Below, in pieces: positions 35,786 to 45,102 of a stretch of 64,000 bases of DNA. Source of the stretch: Shewanella psychrotolerans (GTDB taxonomy: Bacteria; Pseudomonadota; Gammaproteobacteria; Enterobacterales; Shewanellaceae). The DNA lies in assembly GCF_019457595.1 (NCBI RefSeq), contig NZ_CP080419.1, positions 1,860,001 through 1,924,000 of the forward strand, read 5' to 3'. Under the pieces are notes generated by a model. That model was not told the DNA's origin, ran no database searches, and worked only from the letters and a program-made list of their open reading frames with translations. The position numbers and the translations under genes were made by a program. How positions within the stretch are numbered: position 1 is the stretch's first letter; each line of letters starts with the position of its first letter.

Positions 35786-36835
35786 ATGAAATATTCTCGC
35801 GTTTTTATAAATAGTCTGGCCTATGAGCTAGCACCTGAAGTTGTCTCCACCTCAGAACTAGAGTCTCGATTAGCCCCTTTGTATCAAAAGTTCAGGATCC
35901 CTATGGGGCAGCTTGCTGCACTGACGGGTATTCAAGAACGTCGCTGGTGGCCAAAAGGCCATCGTTTGTCTGACGGTGCATTGGCTGCAGCAAATAAGGC
36001 GATTGATGAAACGGGGATCAGTGTCAGTGATCTTGGTGCTGTCGTATATACTGGGGTTTGTCGTGATCAGCACGAACCTGCTACCGCTTGTAGAATTGCT
36101 GCAGAGCTTGGTGTGTCCAAAGATACCGCCATTTATGACATCAGTAATGCCTGCCTCGGGGTCTTGTCAGGTATTCTCGATATTGCTAATCGCATTGAGC
36201 TTGGCCAGATTAAAGCTGGCCTTGTGGTTTCCTGTGAGTCAGCGCGCCATATTGTGGATATTACCATCGACAATATGTTGGCCGAACCGACTATGCAAAA
36301 CTATGCTCAATCATTAGCAACCTTAACCGGTGGTTCGGGCGCGGTGGCAGTACTTATCACCGATGGCACTTTGCCATTAAAGGGGGAGCGCCAGCATCAG
36401 CTACTGGGGGCGAGTCATCTGTCAGCGCCTGAGCATCACAACTTGTGTCAATGGGGTCTGCAAGAAGCGGGCACTCAATTGTATCGTGAGTTTATGCGTA
36501 CCGACGGCGTTGCGTTATTGAAAGAGGGGGTGGAGTTAGCTCGCCATACTTGGAGCCATTTCCTAGAGCAGCGTAATTGGGTGGTTGAGCAGGTTGATAA
36601 GGTGATTTGTCACCAAGTGGGCGCATCAAACCGCAAACAGGTGTTAAGTGCGCTTAATATTCCTCAAGAGAAAGAGTTTCCGACCTATAAATTGCTTGGC
36701 AATATGGGCACAGTATCCTTGCCTGTCACGGCGGCAATGGCACACGATCAAGGGTTTCTACGTAAGGGCGACCAAGTGAGTTTCCTTGGGATCGGCAGTG
36801 GTCTAAATTGCATGATGCTTGGACTTAAATGGTAA
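35786..36835 (+). CDS. oleA: OleA, acyl-CoA condensing thiolase-fold enzyme
   Basis: 349 residues. It is a KAS III-like protein with the residues known from Xanthomonas OleA at matching sites: Glu97 (RDQHEPAT), Cys123 (ISNACLGVLSG), His276 (ICHQVGASNRKQ) and Asn306 (LLGNMGTVSLP). OleA joins two fatty acyl-CoAs head to head into a 2-alkyl-3-ketoalkanoate. The immediate downstream oleB, oleC and oleD exclude a FabH role. In Shewanella the final product is a polyunsaturated C31 hydrocarbon. No clear promoter was found in the 250-base leader. Confidence 0.97.
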   Translation: MKYSRVFINSLAYELAPEVVSTSELESRLAPLYQKFRIPMGQLAALTGIQERRWWPKGHRLSDGALAAANKAIDETGISVSDLGAVVYTGVCRDQHEPATACRIAAELGVSKDTAIYDISNACLGVLSGILDIANRIELGQIKAGLVVSCESARHIVDITIDNMLAEPTMQNYAQSLATLTGGSGAVAVLITDGTLPLKGERQHQLLGASHLSAPEHHNLCQWGLQEAGTQLYREFMRTDGVALLKEGVELARHTWSHFLEQRNWVVEQVDKVICHQVGASNRKQVLSALNIPQEKEFPTYKLLGNMGTVSLPVTAAMAHDQGFLRKGDQVSFLGIGSGLNCMMLGLKW

Positions 36836-36926
36836 TTCGCCATCTCGTTTAGTCTTAATAAAACAGATGATCTCGATGAGGGCAGCCGCTCTTTATCGAG
36901 GACAAAACTTGGATATAGGAAAGTTC

Positions 36927-37799
36927 ATGCTCGATACGCTATTTCCCTTTAAGCGCAACTATCTCGATAGAAACGGCAATAAACTGCATTATGTAAATGA
37001 AGGTCAGGGCGAGCCCGTTGTTATGGTTCATGGTAACCCTAGCTGGTCTTTTTATTACCGTAACGTGATCTCAGCGCTGAGCGCCAACCATCAATGTATC
37101 GTTCCCGACCATATTGGTTGTGGCTTATCGGATAAGCCCGATGATGCTGGTTATGATTACACGTTAAACAATCGTATCGATGATTTAGAAGCCTTACTCG
37201 ACCACTTAGATGTTAAGCAAAACATCACGCTTATTGTGCATGATTGGGGTGGAATGATCGGAATGGGGTTTGCTGCCCGCCATCCTGAGCGGATTAAAAA
37301 GTTAGTCATTCTCAATACTGGTGCATTTCATCTGCCTGAGAGCAAACCTTTTCCTTGGGCGTTATCTATCTGTCGTAATACCCTGCTAGGCACCGTATTG
37401 GTTCGTGGCTTTAATGCATTTTCATCGATTGCCTCTTATGTTGGCGTTAAACGTAAAGCCATGCCTAAAGCGATTCGTAATGCCTATGTGGCACCGTTTA
37501 ACTCATGGGCTAACCGCATCTCGACACTGCGTTTTGTACAAGATATTCCGCTAAAAGAGGGTGATAGAAATTATCAGCTGGTATCGGATATTGCAGCCAG
37601 TCTTGAGCAGTTTAAATCGCTGCCTATGATGATCTGTTGGGGTCTACAAGATTTTGTGTTTGATAAGGCATTTTTAGATGAATGGAAGCGTCGTTTCCCT
37701 GATGCAGCCGTCCATGAGTTTGCCGATTGCGGTCACTACATTTTAGAAGATGCGAGCGACGAGGTTGTCGCGCATATCCGTGAGTTTATGGCACAGTAA
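36927..37799 (+). CDS. oleB: OleB, beta-lactone decarboxylase (alpha/beta hydrolase)
   Basis: 290 residues from the ATG at 36927, which has AGGAAA upstream; the frame is open back into oleA. Haloalkane-dehalogenase-like fold: HGNPSWSFYYR forms the oxyanion/halide-site region, Asp106 in HDWGGMIG is the nucleophile and the His in DCGHYILED completes the dyad. OleB turns the cis-beta-lactone made by OleC into a cis-olefin and CO2. It is separate from OleC here, unlike the OleBC fusions of some actinobacteria. Confidence 0.96.
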   Translation: MLDTLFPFKRNYLDRNGNKLHYVNEGQGEPVVMVHGNPSWSFYYRNVISALSANHQCIVPDHIGCGLSDKPDDAGYDYTLNNRIDDLEALLDHLDVKQNITLIVHDWGGMIGMGFAARHPERIKKLVILNTGAFHLPESKPFPWALSICRNTLLGTVLVRGFNAFSSIASYVGVKRKAMPKAIRNAYVAPFNSWANRISTLRFVQDIPLKEGDRNYQLVSDIAASLEQFKSLPMMICWGLQDFVFDKAFLDEWKRRFPDAAVHEFADCGHYILEDASDEVVAHIREFMAQ

Positions 37800-37820
37800 T
37801 TTTACCGAGGTTGAAGCCCC

Positions 37821-39530
37821 ATGTCTGATAGTCCAATCAAGGGATTAGATAATCAAACCGATGGCGTCAACCTCTGCCGCCATCTGCAATTAGCCGCCCG
37901 CCAAACGCCACAAGAGTTAGCGGTTGCGGTGCAACAAGCGAAAGGTTTCCCCTTTTTCAATAAGACACTGAGTTACCAAGAGCTGGATTTTAAGCAGCTC
38001 GATGAGCTTAGTGATCGCCTCGCATTTGCACTCAATCAATATGGCATTAGCCGTGGTATGAAAGCTGTATTGATGGTCACACCTAGTCTGGATTTTTTCG
38101 CACTGACTTTTGCGCTTTTCAAGGCGGGGATAGTTCCTATTTTAGTTGATCCCGGTATGGGGGTTAAAAACCTTAAGCAGTGTTTCGAAGAGGCCGAGCC
38201 CGATGCTTTTATCGGGATTCCAAAGGCACATCTGGCAAGGAGGCTGTTTGGTTGGGGACAAAAAAGCCTTAAAAAATTAGTCACGGTTGCTGGCTCAGGT
38301 TTCTGGGGAGGCAGCTCGCTCGATACGCTTTTAGCCGATGTTGCACCAGGCCAACCTTATCCAATGGCGCTGCTAGACAATGATGACATGTGCGCCATCT
38401 TATTTACCAGCGGCAGTACGGGAACCCCCAAAGGGGTTGTTTATTCTCATAAGATGTTTGAGGCGCAAATCAATGCCCTTAAACATGATTATCAAATCGT
38501 TCATGGTGAGCGCGACTTAGCGACGTTTCCGCTGTTTTCGCTCTTCGGTCCGGCGCTGGGCATGGCATCCATTGTGCCAGAGATGGATGCCAGTAAACCT
38601 ATTACTGCGAATCCAAATTACATCTTTGCCGCGGTGGAGCGCTATCGGTGTACCAATATGTTTGTTAATCCGGCATTAATTGAGCGTTTAGGGGAGGCGG
38701 GTTGTAATAAGATTAAGCTGCCCAGTCTTAAACGCGTGATCTCTGCTGGTGCGCCTGCAACCATAGCCTCTATTAAGCGTTTCAGCCAGATGCTTAACGA
38801 TGATGTTGATGTGCTTAACTCCTACGGTGCGACCGAATCACTGCCTATCAGTAAAATAGGCAGTCGAGCACTGTTTGCTACCACGGATATCACAGATAAC
38901 GGCGGTGGCATTTGTGTCGGTAGCGCCATTGACGGGGTCAATATCGCCATCATTGGTATAACCGATAATGTCATTTCCACGTGGAATGATGACTTGTGCC
39001 TGCCTGTTGGCGAGATTGGTGAAATCGTCGTTAAGGGAGCGATGGTCAGTCATAGCTACTACCAACGAGATAAGGCGACGGCTGAGGCAAAAATTGTCGC
39101 TCGCGATGGCGAAGTTTATCATCGTATGGGTGATTTGGGGTATCTTGATAAACATCAGCAGTTATGGATGTGTGGCCGAAAAGCTCATCGCGTCGATGCC
39201 GAGCTTGCCAGCGAAATGCGCCGCTATTTTTCAATTCCCTGTGAGCGCATCTACAACACCCATCCGAGTATCAAGCGCTCTGCATTGGTCGGCATTAGGA
39301 TTCACGGTAAGCTAATGCCACTGGTTTGCCTTGAACTTAAGCTAGGTGTGAGCTGCACTAACGCGGCGCAGCTATACCACGAGTTAACCCTGCTCGGGGA
39401 AGAACATCTGCAAACCCAAGGGATCAGGCGCTTTCTTATTCATCCTAGTTTTCCGGTCGATATTCGCCATAATGCCAAGATTTTTAGAGAAAAATTAGCG
39501 GTTTGGGCACAAGCAACATACAAAGAATAA
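37821..39530 (+). CDS. oleC: OleC, beta-lactone synthetase (AMP-ligase fold)
   Basis: 569 residues. ANL-superfamily motifs: [18 protein letters not shown] (A3, near residue 195), [12 protein letters not shown] (A5) and [11 protein letters not shown] (A7). OleC uses ATP to close the 2-alkyl-3-hydroxyacid from OleD into a beta-lactone, releasing AMP. It follows oleB by 21 bases and precedes oleD by 12, so one transcript is likely. Confidence 0.96.
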   Translation: MSDSPIKGLDNQTDGVNLCRHLQLAARQTPQELAVAVQQAKGFPFFNKTLSYQELDFKQLDELSDRLAFALNQYGISRGMKAVLMVTPSLDFFALTFALFKAGIVPILVDPGMGVKNLKQCFEEAEPDAFIGIPKAHLARRLFGWGQKSLKKLVTVAGSGFWGGSSLDTLLADVAPGQPYPMALLDNDDMCAILFTSGSTGTPKGVVYSHKMFEAQINALKHDYQIVHGERDLATFPLFSLFGPALGMASIVPEMDASKPITANPNYIFAAVERYRCTNMFVNPALIERLGEAGCNKIKLPSLKRVISAGAPATIASIKRFSQMLNDDVDVLNSYGATESLPISKIGSRALFATTDITDNGGGICVGSAIDGVNIAIIGITDNVISTWNDDLCLPVGEIGEIVVKGAMVSHSYYQRDKATAEAKIVARDGEVYHRMGDLGYLDKHQQLWMCGRKAHRVDAELASEMRRYFSIPCERIYNTHPSIKRSALVGIRIHGKLMPLVCLELKLGVSCTNAAQLYHELTLLGEEHLQTQGIRRFLIHPSFPVDIRHNAKIFREKLAVWAQATYKE

Positions 39531-39542
39531 GGTAAACTTCCG

Positions 39543-40619
39543 ATGACGATAACTCAGTTGCACCCTAAAGAGCAGGCAGTATTGACTCAACTATCTGCGC
39601 ATTGCTCAAGAGTATTGGTCACTGGCGCGGGTGGATTTTTAGGTAAAGCGATTTGTGAACGTCTTGTTACGGCTGGGATCGAGGTGATTGGCCTTGCCCG
39701 CGGCGCGTATCCCGCATTGACCCAAATGGGGGTCAAGATGATCGCTGGTGATATAAGTAATCCTCAAACCGTTAATAACGCGGTTAAAGGATGTGATGCG
39801 GTATTTCATGTGGCGTCAAAAGCCGGAGTATGGGGCGATAAGCAAAGTTATTATCGTCCTAACGTCGATGGCTGCAGTAACGTTATTAATGCCTGCATTA
39901 GCAATAATGTGCCCAAGTTAATTTATACCAGCACACCGAGTGTGACCTTTGCGGGTAACGATGAATCGGGTATCGATGAATCACAACCTTATGCAGATAA
40001 CTACCTAAACTATTATGGTGAGTCTAAGGCGAAAGCTGAGCAATTAGTGGTGGCGGCTAATGGTAAGGCCTTAGCAAGCATGGGCCACTTATCAACCTTG
40101 TCACTGCGGCCGCATCTGATCTGGGGGCCAAATGATCCTCACTTAGTACCAAGGGTGATTGAGCGAGCAAAAGCAAAACGATTAAAACTGCTCGGTAGCG
40201 AGGATAAATTGGTTGATACGATTTATGTCGACAACGCTGCCTATGCCCACATACTGGCGGCACTTGCGTTGTTTGACGATAAACCAAGCTGTGCAGGGAA
40301 GTGCTATTTTTTGAGCAATGATGAGCCGATAACCATGGCTGCAATGCTGAATAAAATCTTAGCGAGTGCCCAACTGCCGCCAGTCACGAAACGCGTCCCT
40401 GCTGGACTGGCCTATGGTGTGGGCGTACTGTTAGAGACAGTCTACGGACTGCTAGGTAAGCAACAAGAACCCATTATGACGCGATTTGTCGCTAAGCAGT
40501 TATCGACCAGTCACTATTTTGATATCTCGGCGGCTAAACGGGATCTTAGTTACCAGCCCTTAGTCTCCATCGATGAAGGAATGCTAAGGCTGTCATCTTG
40601 GTTACAACAAAAGAAATAG
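39543..40619 (+). CDS. oleD: OleD, 2-alkyl-3-ketoalkanoate reductase
   Basis: 358 residues. Extended SDR/NAD-epimerase fold: VTGAGGFLGKAICERL near residue 27, the TSTPSVTFAGNDESG strand with its Ser, and YYGESKAKAEQ giving the catalytic Tyr and Lys near residue 158. OleD reduces the beta-keto acid from OleA with NADPH to the substrate of OleC. The four genes are in order A-B-C-D. No terminator is evident after oleD. Confidence 0.96.
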   Translation: MTITQLHPKEQAVLTQLSAHCSRVLVTGAGGFLGKAICERLVTAGIEVIGLARGAYPALTQMGVKMIAGDISNPQTVNNAVKGCDAVFHVASKAGVWGDKQSYYRPNVDGCSNVINACISNNVPKLIYTSTPSVTFAGNDESGIDESQPYADNYLNYYGESKAKAEQLVVAANGKALASMGHLSTLSLRPHLIWGPNDPHLVPRVIERAKAKRLKLLGSEDKLVDTIYVDNAAYAHILAALALFDDKPSCAGKCYFLSNDEPITMAAMLNKILASAQLPPVTKRVPAGLAYGVGVLLETVYGLLGKQQEPIMTRFVAKQLSTSHYFDISAAKRDLSYQPLVSIDEGMLRLSSWLQQKK

Positions 40620-40872
40620 TGTGGGTGGTACCACTTTGAGCATACGGCCTGATCCAAGCTAAAACTCGGCTGTATCTCCTTAATGTAGAAAAAATCTTTT
40701 GACTTTCCGTAAAGTAAAGCAAGGCCTGATTTAATTGACTTCACCGACCACTGACGATAGAGTCTGCCACACATAGATAACAAAAATAAAACGACTCAAA
40801 TAAAAACTAACAAACCAGTGAATAGCATCACAAATGATATTTGGGTAAATAAAGTTAGGGCTTCTTTCTTAC

Positions 40873-43800
40873 ATGGACGAAAACCGCTATTTTTTTGGTG
40901 ATTGGCAAGTCGTTCCCAGTGCTAATACCCTACGTTCTGGCTCAGTTGTAAAACAACTTGAGCCCAAAGCGATGGATGTATTGCAGCTGCTCTGTCGTCA
41001 TCATGGTGAAGTGCTCAGCAGTGACGACATTGTCGCACAGTGTTGGCCTACTGCCGAAGTCGGTGACAATCCCCTTCATAAAATAATCAATCAGTTACGT
41101 CGAGCATTAGGCGACAGTGCGACTCAACCCACTTATATCGAAACAATACGTAAGCGTGGTTATCGTACCCTTGCCGAAGTCAGTTTTCCTGTCGGCAGCG
41201 AGGAAGCGGCAAAAGAGCAAGGTTGGCAAGGTGATTCCCCCTATCCAGGTCTTAAGGCATTCGGCCCCGAGCACGCTGGGGTATTTTTTGGCCGTAGCCA
41301 GCAGATAGCCACTTTACTCGAACGTATCGGTCAGCAAATTCAATTTGGTCGAGGTTTCTGTTTAGTCCTTGGTCCAAGCGGCAGCGGTAAGTCATCTTTG
41401 GTTAGTGCAGGGGTCATGCCTAACCTAATGAGCGAACACGGCTATAACGGCCTTAACGTTAAGTCTTTTGCTAGCTTAGATCTTGCAGACGTGTCGAGTC
41501 AGCATTTACTAATAGACTTAGCCAGCGTGATGTTAGATTGGGAAATCAATGATGTCCCAGTATTTGATGGCTCAAGCGCAGAGCAGCTAGCTCACTTATT
41601 GCAAACCGAGCCAAAATCCGTGATCGAGCACTGCAATAATGTGCTTCGAACCCATGCCGATCATCTGTCGCAACTGGCACTGTTTATCGACCGCTTAGAA
41701 GTACTGCTCTCTTCACCATTGTTTAGTGATGCAGAGAGACATCAATTTGTTGATTTAATAGATCAACTTGCTAGCTCAGGTAGTGTATTAGTCGTCAGCG
41801 CCTGTCGTAATGATTTTTACCCTTTGTTGGTTGAATATCCTAGTTTAATGGCGGGTAAATCTCGCGGTGCCCATTTTGACCTCGCACCGCCGACTCGCCA
41901 AGAGTTATTACAGATGATTCGCCTACCAGCAATTGCGGCTAATTTAACTTGGGAGTTTGATGAAGTAAGTGCAACGCCTCTGGATGAACTCATTTGTGCC
42001 GATGCGGCAGGCAACCCCGATACCCTGCCTATGTTGCAATTTATGTTGCAGGCCTTGTATCTGCAACGCAGCGAAGATAATCAATTAAGCGCCAGTGTCT
42101 ATCGTCAACTTGGCGGTATCGAAGGGGCTATAGGCAAACAAGCCGAAGAGACGATTACCTGTTTAACTGCGCAGCAGCAAGCATGTTTACCTAGCGTATT
42201 ATCGCTGTTAGTGACCTTAAAGGAAGATGAAAACAGTATTACCAGCCGCAGCGCGCGTTGGTCGCAGTTAAACAGTCAAGATGAACAGCTGCTAGTACAA
42301 GCCATGGTCGATAGCCGCTTGTTTGTCTCCCATCTGCAACATGGTGAGCCCTGTTTTAGTGTTGCGCACGAGGCCTTGCTCAGGCGATGGCCTAGGATCA
42401 CCGCATGGATAGAGGCTCACCACGACAGTTTGAGTGTAAAGAGCCGTCTGTTTCACCTATCTCAGCGCTGGCTGAGTGAAAACAAACAAAATGCTTATTT
42501 GCTTGCTGCAGGTAAACCGCTCAATGAGGCAGAGCAGCTTTGTGATAACCCGTTTTTTACCTTAGATAAACCAGAGCTGGCGTTTATAACTGCCTCACGG
42601 CGTCGCGCCCAAGTTAGGCGCTGGACGGGGCGCGCGACGGTTGCACTCTTATGTCTGCTCTCGTTTATCTCTATCTTAATGAGTGTTAAAAGTCACGATG
42701 CCGAGCAACAAGCCCAGCAAAAGCGCTTGGCTGCAGAAAACTTACTCGGGTTTATGGTGGGGGATTTTGCTGACAAGCTGCGCGGCATTGGCCGAATGGA
42801 TTTGCTCGATGGGATAAGCAGTAAAGCGCTGGAATATTTCAGTGACTTTTCGGTGGATGATGATGAGAAACACCTCAGTTTCGATGCCCGTTTTCAGCAT
42901 GGTCAAACCTTAGAGGCTATGGGTGAGGTGGCTTATTCACGTAATAAAGTCGATGAAGCCCGCAGTGCACTGTTAGCGGCTCAAAACAAAATGGCACCAC
43001 TGCTTAACTTGCAATCTAACAACTTAGATTTACTCAAAGCCTTGGGTGCCAATGCCTTTTGGCTAGGGAAACTGCACTACGATAACAGCGATTGGCGTGC
43101 CACACAGCCTTGGTTTGAACAGTATCTTGATTATAGCCAGCGGATGTATCGAGTGGCGCCTGATAATGTAGACGCCATGATGGAGCTCTCCTACGCTCAT
43201 AACTCGCTGGGCTCTGTGTATATGAAGCAAAAGAATTTTAGCCGCGCTACCGCCGCCTTTGAGCAATCACTGCAACTGAAGTTACAAGCGCTTGCGAGAG
43301 ACCCAGATAGCAGCCAAATGATTGCCGATATTGCCGATACGCGCTCTTGGCTCGCCAGCGCGATGGTATCGGCGGGTGAAATTAGCCGCGCGATCGAGAT
43401 CCATCAGCAGATCCAGCAAGAGCTTGAAAATGTCAATTTTCAAAAGGTGCCTTATTTATTGGATAGAGTAACCAGTAGTTATCATATCCTAGCAAAATTA
43501 CTGTTTTATCAAGGTGATGTACTCAGCGCTTATAAGAAGACATTAAAAGGCGTGAATACGATGGATAAGGCATTAGTGCAAGATCCAGATAATCAAGTAT
43601 GGAAAACTATTCGCTATTATTCGGTGTTTCAGCTGTTGGAATTGAGCGAACACTATTTTGACAGCGACAATGCCTTCAATATTGAGAGATTAGCGTCTTT
43701 GCTAACAGCAGATGAACAACTGGCTAGTTCAGCCAAAAATAGGGAAGTGTGGGCCGCGTTTCAATACGCGGCGGCGCGGCACTTGTTTAATGCTGGCAAG

Positions 43801-44160
43801 CATGAACAAAGCCAGGGCTATATCGAGCCCGCTATTGCGTCGTATCAAGCGTTAACTAAAGAGTTTAGCCAAAATTCTGGCTATATCCTGAGATTGGCAG
43901 AAAGCCAGTTATTACAGGCGCAGCTATTACAAAAAAAGTTATCACAAAAAACACCAGATAACCCAACACAGCAAAGCGCAGAGATCACCGCATTGTGCGC
44001 TAAGGCCCGCAGCCTGCTTAGCCCGATAGTGTTACTGGATAAAGATCCCCGTTACGGGATCTCGCTGGCTAAAGCGCTCGACTGCTTGGACGAGTTAGAT
44101 AACAGCAGCGAGCTAGTGCAGCGTCTCAGCAGCGCAGGCGTTGGCGGTATAACGTTTTAG
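40873..44160 (+). CDS. Winged-helix (CadC-type) nSTAND ATPase with transmembrane helix and TPR repeats
   Basis: 1095 residues. Residues 1-105 are an OmpR/CadC winged helix (EPKAMDVLQLLCRHHGEVLS, then IINQLRRALGD and YIETIRKRGYR). Residues about 120-520 are an nSTAND1-type ATPase with the entry motif YPGLKAFGPEHAGVFFGR, Walker A GPSGSGKSSL near 169 and a Walker B-like LALFIDRLEVLL near 268. A membrane helix lies near 585-603 (ATVALLCLLSFISILMSV). Residues about 630-1060 are helical with TPR-like units (LGSVYMKQKNFSRATAAFEQSL). This reads as a membrane-tethered regulator that binds DNA in the cytoplasm and senses a signal through its periplasmic TPR half. STAND ATPases often act as signal-triggered switches. 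It has no clear ribosome site. Its target is unknown; the small gene after it is a candidate. Confidence 0.88.
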   Translation: MDENRYFFGDWQVVPSANTLRSGSVVKQLEPKAMDVLQLLCRHHGEVLSSDDIVAQCWPTAEVGDNPLHKIINQLRRALGDSATQPTYIETIRKRGYRTLAEVSFPVGSEEAAKEQGWQGDSPYPGLKAFGPEHAGVFFGRSQQIATLLERIGQQIQFGRGFCLVLGPSGSGKSSLVSAGVMPNLMSEHGYNGLNVKSFASLDLADVSSQHLLIDLASVMLDWEINDVPVFDGSSAEQLAHLLQTEPKSVIEHCNNVLRTHADHLSQLALFIDRLEVLLSSPLFSDAERHQFVDLIDQLASSGSVLVVSACRNDFYPLLVEYPSLMAGKSRGAHFDLAPPTRQELLQMIRLPAIAANLTWEFDEVSATPLDELICADAAGNPDTLPMLQFMLQALYLQRSEDNQLSASVYRQLGGIEGAIGKQAEETITCLTAQQQACLPSVLSLLVTLKEDENSITSRSARWSQLNSQDEQLLVQAMVDSRLFVSHLQHGEPCFSVAHEALLRRWPRITAWIEAHHDSLSVKSRLFHLSQRWLSENKQNAYLLAAGKPLNEAEQLCDNPFFTLDKPELAFITASRRRAQVRRWTGRATVALLCLLSFISILMSVKSHDAEQQAQQKRLAAENLLGFMVGDFADKLRGIGRMDLLDGISSKALEYFSDFSVDDDEKHLSFDARFQHGQTLEAMGEVAYSRNKVDEARSALLAAQNKMAPLLNLQSNNLDLLKALGANAFWLGKLHYDNSDWRATQPWFEQYLDYSQRMYRVAPDNVDAMMELSYAHNSLGSVYMKQKNFSRATAAFEQSLQLKLQALARDPDSSQMIADIADTRSWLASAMVSAGEISRAIEIHQQIQQELENVNFQKVPYLLDRVTSSYHILAKLLFYQGDVLSAYKKTLKGVNTMDKALVQDPDNQVWKTIRYYSVFQLLELSEHYFDSDNAFNIERLASLLTADEQLASSAKNREVWAAFQYAAARHLFNAGKHEQSQGYIEPAIASYQALTKEFSQNSGYILRLAESQLLQAQLLQKKLSQKTPDNPTQQSAEITALCAKARSLLSPIVLLDKDPRYGISLAKALDCLDELDNSSELVQRLSSAGVGGITF

Positions 44161-44353
44161 TGCTTGGCTTTATTTATTTTGTCGTCAGCCAGTAGTTAAC
44201 CTCTAGTTCAACCATTATTTGCTAATAGCACTGCTCACATAAGCGATTTACATTGTTAATCAAGTTGTAAACATTGGCTGTACCAGTAAAAGCTGTAACA
44301 AAAGACAGTTAATTTATAGGTAGTGATGTCAATCATCATTTTGTTCTAGTGCT

Positions 44354-44395
44354 TAGTTTCTAGTTTCTAGTTTCTAGTTTCTAGTTTCTAGTTTC
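44354..44395 (+). repeat. TAGTTTC heptanucleotide x6 upstream of the DP-EP gene
   Basis: Six perfect tandem TAGTTTC units, ending 24 bases before the start codon at 44420 and before its AAAAGGAAA ribosome site. Seven-base repeats in a 5' region can change in number by slipped-strand pairing and so shift promoter or leader spacing. Confidence 0.95.
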
Positions 44396-44419
44396 TGGCG
44401 TAATTTAAAAGGAAATCAA

Positions 44420-44797
44420 ATGTCTAAAACACCCGGTCAGGCCCATTATGTGAAAGTGAATGTCGATTTAGAAAACGGTGAACCTGTATTCAGTTATCGC
44501 CATTTTAACGGCGAGCCTTGTGAAGGCGATGTTACCATTACCGAGGCGGGTACGATTACTTATCAGCTTAATGATAATACTGGCAAAGGCCTTAAATTCA
44601 CCGGTGTGGGCTTTATTACGCCATTTGACGGTATTGTCGATGCGGTAACGATTAGCAGTGATGGCACCTTAATTCAAATGGTGGATCTAGATAACACCCC
44701 AGGCACCACCAAATTCCAGTTTGTGTTATCCAATGCCGCCAATACTTTGCTAGTGTTAAGCCCTGATCCACAGGTAATTAATCGAGATGTAAAATAA
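44420..44797 (+). CDS. Small DP-EP-family-type protein
   Basis: 125 residues, ATG with AAAAGGAAA upstream. It starts [17 protein letters not shown], is strand-rich (about ten short strands) and ends [11 protein letters not shown]. It has no signal peptide. The pattern fits the DP-EP family (formerly DUF1888) that is common in Shewanella, a call from memory. Function unknown. It sits 259 bases after the nSTAND regulator on the same strand, with a heptanucleotide repeat in its leader, a terminator and a hexanucleotide repeat after it. This suggests a contingency-regulated effector, which is an inference. Confidence 0.75.
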   Translation: MSKTPGQAHYVKVNVDLENGEPVFSYRHFNGEPCEGDVTITEAGTITYQLNDNTGKGLKFTGVGFITPFDGIVDAVTISSDGTLIQMVDLDNTPGTTKFQFVLSNAANTLLVLSPDPQVINRDVK

Positions 44798-44809
44798 TGT
44801 AAATGTTAG

Positions 44810-44836
44810 GCGCTGCATTGAGTTGCAGCGCTTTTT
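44810..44836 (+). terminator. Terminator after the DP-EP gene
   Basis: GCGCTGCA / TGCAGCGC stem with a 6-base loop followed by TTTTT, 13 bases after the stop codon. Confidence 0.9.
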
Positions 44837-44855
44837 GCATTGGTCGAATACTCGC

Positions 44856-44891
44856 TACATTTACATTTACATTTACATTTACATCTACATC
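44856..44891 (+). repeat. TACATT/TACATC hexanucleotide x6
   Basis: Four TACATT units then two TACATC units in tandem. It lies 20 bases after the terminator, in the space before the diguanylate cyclase gene. Confidence 0.95.
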
Positions 44892-45102
44892 TTCAGAAAC
44901 AATCACATCGACGCTAACCACAATCATAGCCTCTATCAATGTGCAAATATTAGTCGATTAGTTATTCGTTAAGTGGCTTTTACTCTTCTGTTAATCTTCT
45001 ATGCATAATAAAGTTATTTAATAACATAGGTTTATCGCAGAAGGTTGTCGGAAGGTTAAAGTTGGTCTTCTGCTGTAGTCTAGATCCCATAAGGTGAACA
45101 CC

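Noticed and set aside
35608..35814. 68-codon frame upstream of oleA
   Set aside because: It overlaps the oleA start in another frame and lacks a ribosome site or known motif.
44354..44891. CRISPR array
   Set aside because: The repeats are contiguous 6- and 7-base units without spacers, and no cas genes are present.
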